A stretch of 55,569 bases of DNA, taken from contig NZ_JAHESD010000036.1 of the NCBI RefSeq assembly GCF_018598585.1, positions 1 through 55,569 on the forward strand, in the 5' to 3' direction. Position 1 is the first letter of the stretch. Each line of letters starts with the position of its first letter. Under the pieces are notes generated by a model. It had not been told where the DNA came from. It did no database searches and worked only from the letters and a program-made list of their open reading frames with translations. A program made the translations under genes and the position numbers. Shown here piece after piece: positions 45,792 through 55,530 of this stretch. The stretch comes from Chryseosolibacter indicum (lineage in GTDB: Bacteria; Bacteroidota; Bacteroidia; Cytophagales; Cyclobacteriaceae).

Positions 45792-47117
45792 CTATCCCTT
45801 CATCATAAACCACTTCAGCAGCACTTTGTAATTTACCTTACTTCCGTGCATTAATATTCCAACACGATATATTCTTGCAGCAATCCATGTTGTAAAAATA
45901 AACCCGCCGATAAGTAAAACCTGTGACAAAATTAATTGCCATGTGGGCACACCAAATGCCAGTCTTCCTACCATTGCTACGGGTGACGTGAATGGTATGA
46001 TTGAAAACCAAAAGCTGGCGGTACTATGCGGATCTGGCAGAATGAACATAAAAAGTGCAAAGTATCCTATAATTAAGGGAAGCATAATAGGCAGATTAAA
46101 CTGCTGCGCCTCCTGTTGCGAGTCAACAGCAGAACCAACGGCCGCGAACAACGCCCCGTATAGTAAATAGCCTCCCAGAAAATAGAATGCAAAATTGAAT
46201 ACGATAAAAGCTACAGGAATTTTATCAATTGATCCCAGCACCTTTGCAACAGGGTTATCCTGCATCTGTGCCATATCTGAAGCTGCAGGATTGTTCATCT
46301 TTGCCATCTGCTCCATAGCCTGTTGCTGTTTCTTATCCAGGCCAAAAAAGCTTAAAGTGGCTGTAGAGGTAACCATAATAAGAATAACCCAAATTGTAAA
46401 CTGCACCAACCCTACTGCAGCAATGCCAAGTATCTTTCCCAACATAAGTTGGAATGGCCTTACCGAGGAAACAATGACTTCAACAATCTTACTTGTTTTC
46501 TCTTCTATTACACCAAGCATGATTTGCATGCCGTATACAAGAACGAAGATGTAAATGAGGATACCTAGTACAAAGCCTAATCCATAGAGCATCCCTGTGT
46601 TACTTTCCTTCTCTTCCCCTGTTTCACTTAGGTTGATGTTGTTAAGGCTTATCGATGTTTTCAAACTCTTTAATATTTCCTTATCAATATTAAACTGTGC
46701 GAGTTTCAAATCATGCACTTTGTTCTCGAGCATCTTTTCCAAGTCCTGGATCCTTCTCATACTTGGATTCTCTTTGGTATAAAGTGTTATCCCCTCTGGT
46801 TTTGATAACTCGAACTCAGGAATGTACATTAACGCAAAATCCTCCGAATGTTGAAACGTAGTCTTTGCCTGCTCCAGGTCGCCCGTCACATTTAAAAACT
46901 CATATCGATCGGTATTCTCAAGATCAATCTTGCCGCTCTTATCCAAAACATGAACTTTTGTTTTTTGGGCTCCTTCTTCCTGTTTCACGAATATGTAAGC
47001 CATAGTCGCAATAATGGCAGGAAAGATCATAGGAATTAAAATAGTAGCAATGAGGAAGGATTTCTTTTGTACGCGATTCAAAAACTCACGCTGGAATATC
47101 AACCAGATTTTATTCAT
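45792..47117 (-). CDS. ABC-2 family exporter permease (NatB-like)
   Basis: The 441 residues have one N-terminal membrane helix (about 20-40), a periplasmic domain of about 130 residues, and five or six further helices (about 175-430), as in NatB and DrrB-like permeases. A methionine/glutamine-rich segment at 260-285 (QQQAMEQMAKMNNPA) forms an unusual loop. The 22-base gap to the upstream ATPase gene indicates a two-gene transporter. Sodium export is the NatAB precedent, but drug or lipid export is equally possible. Confidence 0.88.
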   Translation of the reverse strand: MNKIWLIFQREFLNRVQKKSFLIATILIPMIFPAIIATMAYIFVKQEEGAQKTKVHVLDKSGKIDLENTDRYEFLNVTGDLEQAKTTFQHSEDFALMYIPEFELSKPEGITLYTKENPSMRRIQDLEKMLENKVHDLKLAQFNIDKEILKSLKTSISLNNINLSETGEEKESNTGMLYGLGFVLGILIYIFVLVYGMQIMLGVIEEKTSKIVEVIVSSVRPFQLMLGKILGIAAVGLVQFTIWVILIMVTSTATLSFFGLDKKQQQAMEQMAKMNNPAASDMAQMQDNPVAKVLGSIDKIPVAFIVFNFAFYFLGGYLLYGALFAAVGSAVDSQQEAQQFNLPIMLPLIIGYFALFMFILPDPHSTASFWFSIIPFTSPVAMVGRLAFGVPTWQLILSQVLLIGGFIFTTWIAARIYRVGILMHGSKVNYKVLLKWFMMKG

Positions 47118-47139
47118 CTTCTCAGAATTATGATTCTAC

Positions 47140-48072
47140 TTAATTAATTGAATTTCGGCCTGTCTCAACTTCTCCTTTTACCAACGCAATAAATATTTCA
47201 CTCATAGTCGGTATTTTCTCTACAAAGCCATGCACCTCTGTCAAATCAGTAAGATCTCTGATGAGCTGATTAGAAGTTGCGCTTCCTGTAATTTTTATAA
47301 TGGTTTGATAATAGTCGTCTTCTAAACTTTTCTGACTCAAAATGGAGTACTTTTCAGAAGTTGAGTTAAAGACTCCTTTATGATCGACAAGGAAAGTATT
47401 GCTTCTATAAGTATCCTTTACCTTCTTTTTCGAGCCCTCAAGTATTTTCTTTGATTTATCAATTAAGGCAATATGGTCACACAGATCTTCAACAGTCTCC
47501 ATCCTGTGGGTTGAGAAAATGATGGTGCAGCCCTTTTCTTTTAATTGAAGAATTTCGTCTGTAATGAGTTGGGCATTAACAGGATCAAAACCTGAGAACG
47601 GTTCATCAAGAATGATAAGGCGAGGCTCGTGCATAATGGTACTGATAAACTGAACCTTTTGCGCCATTCCCTTGCTCAAGTCTTCAACCTTCTTATTCCA
47701 CCATTCCGTAATCTCAAACTTTTTAATCCATTGTTTGCTTTTCTGAATCGCATCTGCCCTGCTTAAACCCTTTAGCTGCGCCAGGTATATGAGCTGTTCT
47801 CCAACTTTTAATTTTTTATAAAGACCGCGTTCCTCTGGTAAGTAGCCAATAGTTCCAATATGTTTTTGATGCAAACGCTCGCCGAAAATGGTAATATCAC
47901 CGCTGTCAGCATTAATAATCTGATTGATGATTCGGATTAAAGTTGTTTTCCCTGCCCCGTTAGGACCTAATAATCCATAGATTGTTTTTTCAGGAATTGT
48001 GAGATCAACGTTATCAAGCGCAGTATGATTCGTATAACGTTTGGTTACGCCTTTTGCAATTAATGCTTCCAC
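47140..48072 (-). CDS. ABC transporter ATP-binding protein (NatA-like)
   Basis: Energises the adjacent ABC-2 permease. The 310 residues include the Walker A motif GPNGAGKTT (36-44), the signature LSKGM (132-136), Walker B LIILDEPFSGFDP (152-164), and the H-loop FSTHRM. A C-terminal extension of about 90 residues after the nucleotide-binding domain matches the DUF4162-type domain often found in NatA-like proteins. Substrate not determinable. Confidence 0.92.
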   Translation of the reverse strand: MEALIAKGVTKRYTNHTALDNVDLTIPEKTIYGLLGPNGAGKTTLIRIINQIINADSGDITIFGERLHQKHIGTIGYLPEERGLYKKLKVGEQLIYLAQLKGLSRADAIQKSKQWIKKFEITEWWNKKVEDLSKGMAQKVQFISTIMHEPRLIILDEPFSGFDPVNAQLITDEILQLKEKGCTIIFSTHRMETVEDLCDHIALIDKSKKILEGSKKKVKDTYRSNTFLVDHKGVFNSTSEKYSILSQKSLEDDYYQTIIKITGSATSNQLIRDLTDLTEVHGFVEKIPTMSEIFIALVKGEVETGRNSIN

Positions 48073-48097
48073 TGAGGTTTAAGTTTAGAGTACACCT

Positions 48098-48116
48098 GAA
48101 GGAATAAAATTCCTTC
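48098..48116. other. Small perfect hairpin between secreted protein and ABC genes
   Basis: gaaggaat (48098-48105) pairs with attccttc (48109-48116) with a 3-base loop. It lies in the 125-base leader of the ABC transporter genes. No T-run follows, so it is more likely an mRNA structure than a terminator. Confidence 0.4.
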
Positions 48117-48197
48117 TTACCATTCCAGTTATTAGTATTCAAAGCTAATAAGGAATTACAATGGAAGAGATAATAAAAACAAAAATGTAGGTGTGAA

Positions 48198-49091
48198 TTA
48201 TTTAGCCGGTTCTCTAAATACGATGCTTCCCATGGAAACATCCAGGTCGAAGCTGAGCGAATTCTTTGCGTCTTTCTTATAAGATGCATTCGCGAAGGTG
48301 TTTTCAGATATCTTTTTTAAAGAAGCCGGTACTTTTACACTGCAAAGCCACGAATCGTGTACTTTAACTAATACAGGAGTTTCATCAGAAGGGAGAATGA
48401 TGGTGAGGTTGCCTGCGCCTACGCTCCCCTTAATGGTATTACTCACAAGAGGGGTACTGCTAAAATCTAAAGTCATGTTACCAAAACCCACATCCGCTAT
48501 CATATAATGCGTTTTGGACAAGTTGAGGTTTTTAATATTCAGTGAGCCTAGGTCTACTTTAACTGAAAAAGTATCCATATCTACTTTATTGCCCAATGCA
48601 GAATAACCTACGTTGACATCGGCACTTCCTGTATTAATCTTAAGTTTTTTGATTGCGAGGCCTGACAAATCTATATGAGCATTCCCGATTCCATAATCCA
48701 GTTCCAGGTTATAAGGCTTGGATTCTGTCAGGTATATCTTCCATAGCTTATTAGAGCCTGATTTTTCTGATCCAAACATACGGGTGGAGATGGTACGACC
48801 TATACCTTCTGAATTGGTCTCTTCGACATTGAGGTAAACTTCGCAAGTCTTACCTTTTATCTCTTTGCGGTAATTATGAGAATAGGATGAGGCATCCTGA
48901 TTACTGAAAACATTAAGAATTTCGGGATTTTGGCTCGGCTTAATATAGCAGTTGCCGCTATTAGCCTTCAAATGAAGTCTAATATTCTCGCAAGCCTGGG
49001 TATTTTCTACCGTAAATTGCTTTTTTATCTGTCCCCAAGCTATTCCCGCAAAAGCAATTCCGCAAAGCGTTAACCAAAAACTTTTCTGCAT
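48198..49091 (-). CDS. Secreted beta-rich protein of unknown function (DUF4097/LiaF-like)
   Basis: A 297-residue protein with a signal peptide ending AWGQ (about residue 21). The mature part consists of short repeating strands with the pattern of a beta-solenoid, for example LELDYGIGNAHIDLSGLAIKK read as rungs, then NTGSADVNVGY, VKVDLGSLNIKNLNL and VGAGNLTIILP. Such rungs occur in the DUF4097 and LiaF-like 'toast rack' families that accompany membrane-stress systems. It neighbours an ABC exporter and a histidine kinase on the same strand, which fits that idea, but the family call is tentative. Confidence 0.6.
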   Translation of the reverse strand: MQKSFWLTLCGIAFAGIAWGQIKKQFTVENTQACENIRLHLKANSGNCYIKPSQNPEILNVFSNQDASSYSHNYRKEIKGKTCEVYLNVEETNSEGIGRTISTRMFGSEKSGSNKLWKIYLTESKPYNLELDYGIGNAHIDLSGLAIKKLKINTGSADVNVGYSALGNKVDMDTFSVKVDLGSLNIKNLNLSKTHYMIADVGFGNMTLDFSSTPLVSNTIKGSVGAGNLTIILPSDETPVLVKVHDSWLCSVKVPASLKKISENTFANASYKKDAKNSLSFDLDVSMGSIVFREPAK

Positions 49092-49205
49092 GATGGATAA
49101 TTACGTGCTACCCCCAATTAGGTTACGAAGTGTTAAGATTATCTTTTAAAAAATGATAAAAAAACCTGCGTATTTAGGGTTATACGAAATTATTTATCTA
49201 AAGGT

Positions 49206-50330
49206 TTAGTTGAAGAACTCCTTCATGCGTTCGAAAAAGCTTTTTTCATTTGCATCTGGATTAGGTTCAAAATTGGGAGAGTTTCTAAAACTTTCCAATT
49301 TGGCCTTTTCTTCAGCGGTAAGTTTTTTAGGTGTCCATACATTCACATAAATGAGCTGATCACCTGTTTCATACCCATTAATATCCTTTAAACCCTTGCC
49401 GCGTAAACGCAATACTTTTCCGCTTTGAGTACCTGGCTCTATTTTAATTTTAACCCTTGCTCCGACAGAAGGAACTTCTACTGTTGTACCCAATGCAGCA
49501 TCAACAAAGCTTATATAAAGATCGTAAACAAGGTTATTGCCATCTCTCTTCAGGTGTTTGTCTTCCTGTTCTTCAATGAGTATCAACAGATCGCCAGGAA
49601 CACCCCCGCCAGGTGCATCATTTCCCTTACCAGACATAGATAGTTGCATTCCGTCTGCAACGCCTGCAGGAATCTTAACTGAAATTATTTCCTCCTTCGA
49701 AACTAGTCCTGAATTGTCAACCCCTGATGGTTTTTTGTCTACTATTTGTCCTGAGCCATCGCAAGATGAACAAGTAGTAGCAGACACCATCTGCCCAAGC
49801 ATGGTGTTAACTACTTTTCTTATCTGACCTGTACCCTGACAGGTAGGACATGTTTTAAAAGTTACACCTTCAGCACGGACGAGACGATTTACCTTTATTT
49901 TCTTTTCAACACCATTCGCGATTTCATCCAGGGAGAGTTTTAGCTTAATTCGAAGATTTGATCCTTTCCTTTGTCTTCTTCCGCCACGGGTACTTCCCCC
50001 ACCACCAAAGAAACTATCAAACGGACTGCCTCCTCCGAAAATATCTCCAAACTGACTGAAGATATCATCCATATTCATGTTGTGACCACTGAATCCGCCA
50101 GAACCTGGCCTTGAATGACCAAAACGATCATATTGCGCTCGCTTTTCAGCATCGCTTAAAACTTCGTAGGCTTCAGCAGCTTCCTTAAACTTTTCTTCAG
50201 CTTCTTTATTTCCCGGATTTTTATCAGGGTGAAATTGAATAGCTACTTTCCTGTAAGCTTTTTTTATCTCTTCAGGGGTAGCGCCTTTACTCACTCCTAA
50301 TATCTCGTAATAATCGCGTTTCGTTGACAT
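49206..50330 (-). CDS. dnaJ: Co-chaperone DnaJ lacking one zinc centre
   Basis: DnaJ delivers substrates to DnaK and stimulates its ATPase. The 374 residues have a J domain (1-70, HPD at 34-36), a Gly/Phe-rich linker (about 72-118), a cysteine region and C-terminal beta domains. Only two CxxCxGxG motifs are present: CPTCQGTG (161-168) and CSSCDGSG (187-194). The normal first and fourth motifs, which make zinc centre I, are replaced by [13 protein letters not shown] and [12 protein letters not shown]. Zinc centre II, the one needed for work with DnaK, is intact. The gene lies 13 bases after grpE. Confidence 0.95.
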   Translation of the reverse strand: MSTKRDYYEILGVSKGATPEEIKKAYRKVAIQFHPDKNPGNKEAEEKFKEAAEAYEVLSDAEKRAQYDRFGHSRPGSGGFSGHNMNMDDIFSQFGDIFGGGSPFDSFFGGGGSTRGGRRQRKGSNLRIKLKLSLDEIANGVEKKIKVNRLVRAEGVTFKTCPTCQGTGQIRKVVNTMLGQMVSATTCSSCDGSGQIVDKKPSGVDNSGLVSKEEIISVKIPAGVADGMQLSMSGKGNDAPGGGVPGDLLILIEEQEDKHLKRDGNNLVYDLYISFVDAALGTTVEVPSVGARVKIKIEPGTQSGKVLRLRGKGLKDINGYETGDQLIYVNVWTPKKLTAEEKAKLESFRNSPNFEPNPDANEKSFFERMKEFFN

Positions 50331-50343
50331 TCTATTTTCTGAA

Positions 50344-50922
50344 TTAATTACCCACTACAACTTTTGCGTAACGGATTACTTTATCGTTTAATAAATACCC
50401 TTTTTCAACAACATCAATGATCTTCCCTTTAAGACTTTCTTCCGGAGCCGGAATTTGCGTAATGGCCTCATGAAAATCTGCATTAAAATCTGCACCTTTC
50501 TGAATATCCATTGGTTTAGCACCATACTGCTCAAGCACCTTTTTAAACTTGCTCTGGATCAACAGAAATCCTTCTGAGTCTTTGTCATTTTTATCCTTAA
50601 ACGATTTTTCAGCACGTTCAAAATCGTCAGATACCGGCAGCATTGCTTTTATGAGTTGCTCATTTGCCGTTTGAACCATCTCAAGCTTTTCTTTGGCCGT
50701 TCTTCTTCTGAAGTTTTCAAATTCAGAATACAGGCGCAAATATTTATCTTTTGATTCGGCAATTTCTGCCTTAAGTTTTGTCATCTCAATTTCTTTAGCA
50801 TTCTCTTCTGCCTTTACATCCTGACTTTCAGGTGCTGTTTCTGTTGCAACATTCTCTGCAGAAGCCTCTGCCGTCTTGTTTACTTGTTCTTCAGTCTGTT
50901 GTTGTGTGTTGTTTTCTTCCAT
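50344..50922 (-). CDS. grpE: Nucleotide exchange factor GrpE
   Basis: GrpE releases ADP from DnaK. The 192-residue protein has a low-complexity acidic N-terminus (about 1-45), a long helix, then the GrpE core with [23 protein letters not shown]-like [12 protein letters not shown] and the C-terminal beta wing ([17 protein letters not shown]). It is the first gene of a grpE-dnaJ pair with its own upstream region, where a 13-base element like that of dnaK is found. Confidence 0.95.
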   Translation of the reverse strand: MEENNTQQQTEEQVNKTAEASAENVATETAPESQDVKAEENAKEIEMTKLKAEIAESKDKYLRLYSEFENFRRRTAKEKLEMVQTANEQLIKAMLPVSDDFERAEKSFKDKNDKDSEGFLLIQSKFKKVLEQYGAKPMDIQKGADFNADFHEAITQIPAPEESLKGKIIDVVEKGYLLNDKVIRYAKVVVGN

Positions 50923-50975
50923 TGTTTACAGATTGATTAACCGCATTGTCAATAAGTTTGCCAAAGCCATTTTTG

Positions 50976-50988
50976 TGACACTTTGACC
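50976..50988 (-). promoter_or_regulatory. Candidate heat-shock element upstream of grpE
   Basis: On the minus strand this reads GGTCAaagTGTCA followed by C, 54-66 bases before the grpE ATG. It resembles the dnaK element (35372-35384), sharing the TGTCAC core and the 3-base spacing between half-sites. Confidence 0.35.
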
Positions 50989-51059
50989 TGATTACTTGTC
51001 TAATTTTATATTATAGACTGAAATATCTGGCATAGTAGTGTCCTTCCGCTTCAAATAGC

Positions 51060-52052
51060 TCAGGAATGGAGTAACCTCCAAATAGTATCCTTAAGTTCTG
51101 TTATTCCTTGTTGAGTTATCGAGGAGATAAAAACAGCTGGTATGTCCGCTGGTAATTCCTTCTTCATTTCAGCCATCAACTCTTCATCCAGCATGTCTGA
51201 CTTAGAAATTGCCAACATTCTCTTTTTGTCTAATAACTCCGGGTTATACTTCTTGAGTTCATTCAACAGGATCTCGAACTCGCTCTTGATATCTTTAGCA
51301 TCGGCAGGCACGAGAAATAGCAGCAATGAATTCCTTTCGATGTGACGCAAAAAGCGTATTCCCAACCCCTTTCCTTCAGCTGCCCCTTCAATTATTCCGG
51401 GAATATCCGCCATCACAAATGATAACCCATCGCGATATGCGACAACGCCCAAGTTCGGCGTTAAGGTTGTAAAAGGGTAGTCAGCAATTTTTGGTTTTGC
51501 TGCTGATACTATTGATAACAAAGTTGATTTACCAGCATTAGGGAAACCTACGAGACCCACATCTGCAAGAAGTTTTAATTCCAGGATTATCCATTCCTCT
51601 ATGCCCGGTTCGCCCGGTTGTGCATGCTGTGGTGCCTGGTTGGTAGACGTTGCAAAGAACAGATTTCCTTTTCCACCTCTGCCACCCCGGGTAAGAATAA
51701 ACTCCTGACCATCTTCATTGATCTCACATCTTACTTCACCTGTCTCGGCATCTTTTGCGACCGTTCCTAGAGGCACTTCAATAATTTCGTCTTGTCCGTC
51801 CGCGCCAGTCTGGTTCTGTGCTTCACCTGCTTCACCATTGCTGGCAATAACATGTTTGCGATACTTCAAATGAAGCAGTGTCCATAGTTGTGCGTTGCCA
51901 CGTAAAATTACATGTCCTCCGCGGCCCCCATTGCCCCCATCTGGACCACCTTTCTGAATAAACTTTTCGCGATGAAAATGCAGGCAGCCCGCCCCGCCAT
52001 GCCCCGAGCGGGAATTAAACTTTACGTAATCAATAAAATTAGGAGACGACAC
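51060..52052 (-). CDS. obg: GTPase Obg (CgtA)
   Basis: Obg is an essential ribosome-assembly and stress GTPase. The 330-residue protein has the glycine-rich Obg fold (about 1-158, e.g. [14 protein letters not shown]) and a G domain with G1 GFPNAGKST (169-177), [17 protein letters not shown] and SKSD. The C-terminal OCT domain found in Firmicutes Obg is absent. It follows adk by 19 bases in an adk-obg pair. Confidence 0.95.
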   Translation of the reverse strand: MSSPNFIDYVKFNSRSGHGGAGCLHFHREKFIQKGGPDGGNGGRGGHVILRGNAQLWTLLHLKYRKHVIASNGEAGEAQNQTGADGQDEIIEVPLGTVAKDAETGEVRCEINEDGQEFILTRGGRGGKGNLFFATSTNQAPQHAQPGEPGIEEWIILELKLLADVGLVGFPNAGKSTLLSIVSAAKPKIADYPFTTLTPNLGVVAYRDGLSFVMADIPGIIEGAAEGKGLGIRFLRHIERNSLLLFLVPADAKDIKSEFEILLNELKKYNPELLDKKRMLAISKSDMLDEELMAEMKKELPADIPAVFISSITQQGITELKDTIWRLLHS

Positions 52053-52071
52053 GCTTTATTTTTAAGAAAAT

Positions 52072-52653
52072 TTAAACCAACAAACTCTTATCTATCTCCG
52101 TACAGATATTTTTGAAAATAGATTCAATATCGCCTATGCCTATTACGGAAGCGTATTTATTATGTCTCTTGTAGTATTCTGCTACAGCAGCAGTTTCCGC
52201 TTTGTAAACTGAAATTCTGTTTTCTATTACTTCAGGCTTAGCGTCGTCAGGACGATTTTCTTTCATAGCCCGGTCAGCCAATCGCTTGCGTAACTCCTCT
52301 TCTGTTACTACAAGTTCTACCAATACTTTTATTGGTGCATTCTTGGCCTTTAGTAAATTATCCAACGCTTCGGCCTGAGGTATTGTTCTCGGGAAACCGT
52401 CGAAGATAATGCCGCTTATATTGCCACTGTTTTTAATCTTATCATCTACCATGTCAATGACAACCTGATCGGGAACAAGATTTCCTTTGTTCATAAAATC
52501 CTGGGCAAGCTTACCTAAGGGAGTACCTTCTTTCAAATGCTTTCTAAAGAGGTCTCCTGTTGAAATATGTGTTAGGGAATACTTTTCAATAAGTTTAGCA
52601 CTTTGTGTGCCTTTGCCAGCGCCCGGGGGGCCAAACAGGATGATGTTAATCAT
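52072..52653 (-). CDS. adk: Adenylate kinase (short-LID form)
   Basis: Interconverts ATP+AMP and 2 ADP. The 193 residues contain the P-loop GPPGAGKGT (8-16), the FDGFPRTIPQAEAL segment and the AMP-binding STGDLFRKH. The LID is short (KRLADRAMKENRPDDA) and has no zinc-binding cysteines. It lies 93 bases after hpt and just before obg on the same strand. Confidence 0.96.
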   Translation of the reverse strand: MINIILFGPPGAGKGTQSAKLIEKYSLTHISTGDLFRKHLKEGTPLGKLAQDFMNKGNLVPDQVVIDMVDDKIKNSGNISGIIFDGFPRTIPQAEALDNLLKAKNAPIKVLVELVVTEEELRKRLADRAMKENRPDDAKPEVIENRISVYKAETAAVAEYYKRHNKYASVIGIGDIESIFKNICTEIDKSLLV

Positions 52654-52746
52654 TTTATATTCTGGTGTTTTACGATAAAAATGTTTAATAAAAGTTGACC
52701 AAGATAAGCGAATGAAATACTATTTACGAATCTGCACAAACGATTT

Positions 52747-53274
52747 TTAACGTTTCGCTTTAAGAATGTTCTTCAAATTACGTCCCAACCCGTCGTAATC
52801 CAGGCCATATCCAAGCACAAATTCATCTTCAATATCAAAACCAATGTATCGTACAGCTAGCCCTTTTTCGCGCGCAGGCTTCTTTCGCAACAATGAGATA
52901 ACCTCGACTGATTTTGTACCTAGTGATTTAAGCTCGTCAATTATTTTTTGAAGTGTTAAACCGGTGTCAACTATATCTTCGACAATAAGAACATTTTGAT
53001 TGAATAAGCTCTCGTCTAACCCAATAAGTGTTTTAAGCTGCCCTGTACTTTGTGTGCCACTGTATGAAGACACCTTCACAAAAGAGATTTTGCAAGGCAT
53101 TTTCATTTCCTTCATTAAGTCAGAGGCAAACATAAACGAACCATTAAGCACAGGCAGAAATACGGGCGACTTCTCGGCATAATCACGATTAATTTCTTCG
53201 GTCAGCGTTAAAACCCTCTGTTTTAGTTCTGATTCTCCAATAAACTCAACAAACTCCAGATTTTTAATCTTCAT
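52747..53274 (-). CDS. hpt: Hypoxanthine phosphoribosyltransferase
   Basis: Salvages hypoxanthine and guanine to IMP and GMP with PRPP. The 175 residues include the PRPP loop VLIVEDIVDTGLTL (E99, D100, D103), FLPVLNGSFMFASDL and the base-site region DFDIEDEFVLGYGLDYDG-like segment near 145-162. It is the upstream gene of the hpt-adk-obg string, and a candidate promoter lies 20 bases before its ATG. Confidence 0.94.
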   Translation of the reverse strand: MKIKNLEFVEFIGESELKQRVLTLTEEINRDYAEKSPVFLPVLNGSFMFASDLMKEMKMPCKISFVKVSSYSGTQSTGQLKTLIGLDESLFNQNVLIVEDIVDTGLTLQKIIDELKSLGTKSVEVISLLRKKPAREKGLAVRYIGFDIEDEFVLGYGLDYDGLGRNLKNILKAKR

Positions 53275-53293
53275 GCCTTCTCGTTAGGGACGG

Positions 53294-53301
53294 CAAAATT
53301 A
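53294..53301 (-). promoter_or_regulatory. Candidate -7 box for hpt
   Basis: On the minus strand this reads TAATTTTG, matching TAnnTTTG, 19 bases before the ATG. No TTTG at -33, so this is weak. Confidence 0.3.
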
Positions 53302-53624
53302 ACAGAATTTGTGAATCTATGGTATGTTTATGACAGGGCCGCCAGGGATTAAAGCGCTCACCTACTCTAATCTCCATCTAATTCTATTCCCCTCAAGAAA
53401 TCTTGCTCTCAACTATCTTTCCATTTGTAAGGACACCTGCAAAAGGGATGAGGCCATTAGAACAAAGACGTGTATCAAAGAAAATTAATAACCATTTTAG
53501 CTTCCTCTTGTCCCAAAAATTTAGTATCTTAATTATATCGTTTGGCCCATCATAGGCAATTTTCTATTGCAGCAACCTCACCACCATTCGACAGATATAA
53601 AACCTTTACTGACCGCCCCACGAG

Positions 53625-53725
53625 GAGTGCAGGGAGAGTGCACAAAGAGTGCAGGGAGAGTGGACAATGTCTTAGAGAAGACTTAGAGAAGACTTAGAAG
53701 AGGCTTAGAGAATACTTGTACTACA
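53625..53725. repeat. Tandem array of 11-base words in two blocks
   Basis: This lies in the 485-base gap between hpt and the M42 gene. Block one is four 11-base units at 53625, 53636, 53647 and 53658, all beginning gagtg; units one and three are identical (gagtgcaggga). After 2 bases, block two has four units at 53671, 53682, 53693 and 53704 beginning cttaga, the first two identical (cttagagaaga), then a fifth, degenerate unit at 53715. The rest of the gap (53302-53624) shows no gene, and 53735-53751 holds a 6-base hairpin (gtatag, ctatac) near the M42 stop. Confidence 0.8.
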
Positions 53726-53759
53726 TTCCCTTTCGTATAGCCTTCCTATACAGGCTTCC

Positions 53760-54671
53760 TTACAGATCTTTCATCAATACCTCATACAGCGAGATCATAC
53801 TTTTGATGTCGTCTTTATGGACTTTCTCATCGGGCGTATGCGGATTTTGCTGCGGGGCTCCTACAAAACACCAGTCGAACGGGTAGGGAGATACCTGGAG
53901 TTCGCGGCCATCACTGGAGCCCATCCCTTCAACTTCAAGTTGAAACTTTTGTTTTCTTTTTCGGGCAATCTCGATCAGCTGGTTAACGAATTTTCTTCTG
54001 GGCAGATTTCTATCGCGCATCGAGATGGCTACGCCCTTGCCTGCTTCAACACCATCCGACACCCAGGTGATGTCGGCAATCAGTGCCTGCTTAACTTTCC
54101 AATTTTCATAGATGTATTTTGCCAGATAAGGCACACTGCCTCCACCGTGTTCTTCCCAGCAGCTGAAAACAATGACACCGTCTTTTAATGTCTCTGCTAC
54201 CTGTAAGGCTACATAAACACCCAGCCTGTTGTCGAGGTAAGGTGTTTGTATAAACGATTTGCTATCGCGAAAATCTATCTTGTAGGTGAGTGATGTTCCC
54301 CGATCAATTTGTCTTCCGAAATTATAAAAGGCATGGTTTTCATTATCGAAAGAGAGTGAACATTCAATTGGCCCCATGGAATCTTCACCTACAAGCAGGG
54401 TGCCTATCTCGGCATCCGGGCTTCCGATAGGCAACAATTGATTTTGATAGCGCACTGTGAAACCAATGCTATCGATATGCGCAAAGATGGCGGTGCGTGG
54501 TTTCCCAAATTTTAGGACGATGCAGTCCTGAAACTCTTCACCATAAAAAATCTCAGGCTCTGTTTTCCATTTCTTCTTTTCCTTCTTGATGTACTTAAGC
54601 AGAAATTCAGTCATTCGATACTCCTCCCCGGAAGGGGCATGGATTTCACAGAGTTGTTTCAATAATTTCAT
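53760..54671 (-). CDS. M42-family aminopeptidase
   Basis: A 303-residue dinuclear zinc aminopeptidase of the M42 type. Probable metal ligands are H65 and D67 (FAHIDSIGF), D147 (PYLDNRLG), catalytic E173 and ligand E174 (CWEEHGGGS), D200 ([11 protein letters not shown]) and H278 (NPHTPDE). The set and spacing fit M42 better than M20 or M28. It is shorter than the usual ~350 residues, mostly in the dimerisation domain. It probably trims peptides in the cytoplasm; no signal peptide is present. Confidence 0.82.
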   Translation of the reverse strand: MKLLKQLCEIHAPSGEEYRMTEFLLKYIKKEKKKWKTEPEIFYGEEFQDCIVLKFGKPRTAIFAHIDSIGFTVRYQNQLLPIGSPDAEIGTLLVGEDSMGPIECSLSFDNENHAFYNFGRQIDRGTSLTYKIDFRDSKSFIQTPYLDNRLGVYVALQVAETLKDGVIVFSCWEEHGGGSVPYLAKYIYENWKVKQALIADITWVSDGVEAGKGVAISMRDRNLPRRKFVNQLIEIARKRKQKFQLEVEGMGSSDGRELQVSPYPFDWCFVGAPQQNPHTPDEKVHKDDIKSMISLYEVLMKDL

Positions 54672-54865
54672 CAGTATCTCAAATTAATTATCCATCATTC
54701 CTTTACGGGATTCTGGTATGGGACTACAAGCCACGAATATATTCCAGTTACGGCAGTTAGCACGATTTTTTTGATTTTAGTTGTAAAGAATTAAAGACCG
54801 GAGGGCCATCAGCAATAATCTGGAATATTAATTAATAAATTACGGAGCAATTTAAAGCAGTAGTA

Positions 54866-55510
54866 ATGGTGTTTGTGCTTACTAAACATAATTCAATAGC
54901 CAATCAATTTTTAGCAGAGCTGCGCGATAAAATCATTCAGCAAGACCGTATGAGGTTTAGGAGAAATACAGAGAGGCTTGGTGAAATTATGGCGTATGAG
55001 ATTTCAAAAGCTTTAGCCTACCAGGAAAGAGACATTGTTACACCCCTGGGAAGCTCATCGATTCATACTATACTGCATCAGCCCATTCTGCTTACTATTA
55101 TGAGAGCCGGGCTTTCTTATTTTCAGGGGTTTGCCAATTTCTTTGACCGCGCAGATTGCGGTTTTATTGGAGCTTACCGCGAAGAAAATACAGAAAATAT
55201 CACAATAAAATTAAGTTATCTGGCGACTCCCTCTCTGGCAGGAAAAACAGTGATACTTATTGATCCTATGTTAGCGACAGGTCGTTCGATTATAGATTCT
55301 GTAAATGCCATGGTAAAGAACGGCACCCCAGCGCATATTCACGTAGCCTCGCTGGTAGCTGCACCGGAAGGACTACAGTATCTTTCAAAGAACCTTTCCC
55401 TACCCCATTCCGTTTGGACATGCAGCATTGACGAGAAGTTAGATGAAAATTTTTATATCGTGCCTGGATTAGGAGATGCGGGTGACTTAAGCTACGGTGC
55501 AAAAATTTAA
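54866..55510 (+). CDS. upp: Uracil phosphoribosyltransferase
   Basis: Converts uracil and PRPP to UMP. The 214-residue protein includes the PRPP-binding loop VILIDPMLATGRSI (129-142), the opening contact MRAGLSYFQG and the uracil-site region FYIVPGLGDAGDLSYG. The N-terminal MVFVLTKHNSIANQFLAELRD is normal for the Bacteroidota version. The 194-base upstream gap contains no clear promoter match. The next gene begins 20 bases after its stop. Confidence 0.95.
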   Translation: MVFVLTKHNSIANQFLAELRDKIIQQDRMRFRRNTERLGEIMAYEISKALAYQERDIVTPLGSSSIHTILHQPILLTIMRAGLSYFQGFANFFDRADCGFIGAYREENTENITIKLSYLATPSLAGKTVILIDPMLATGRSIIDSVNAMVKNGTPAHIHVASLVAAPEGLQYLSKNLSLPHSVWTCSIDEKLDENFYIVPGLGDAGDLSYGAKI

Positions 55511-55530
55511 TGTAACGGCTCTTTACTTTT

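Noticed and set aside
53625-53725. Array as a CRISPR
   Set aside because: The units are 11 bases and directly tandem, with no spacers of 25-40 bases and no cas genes.
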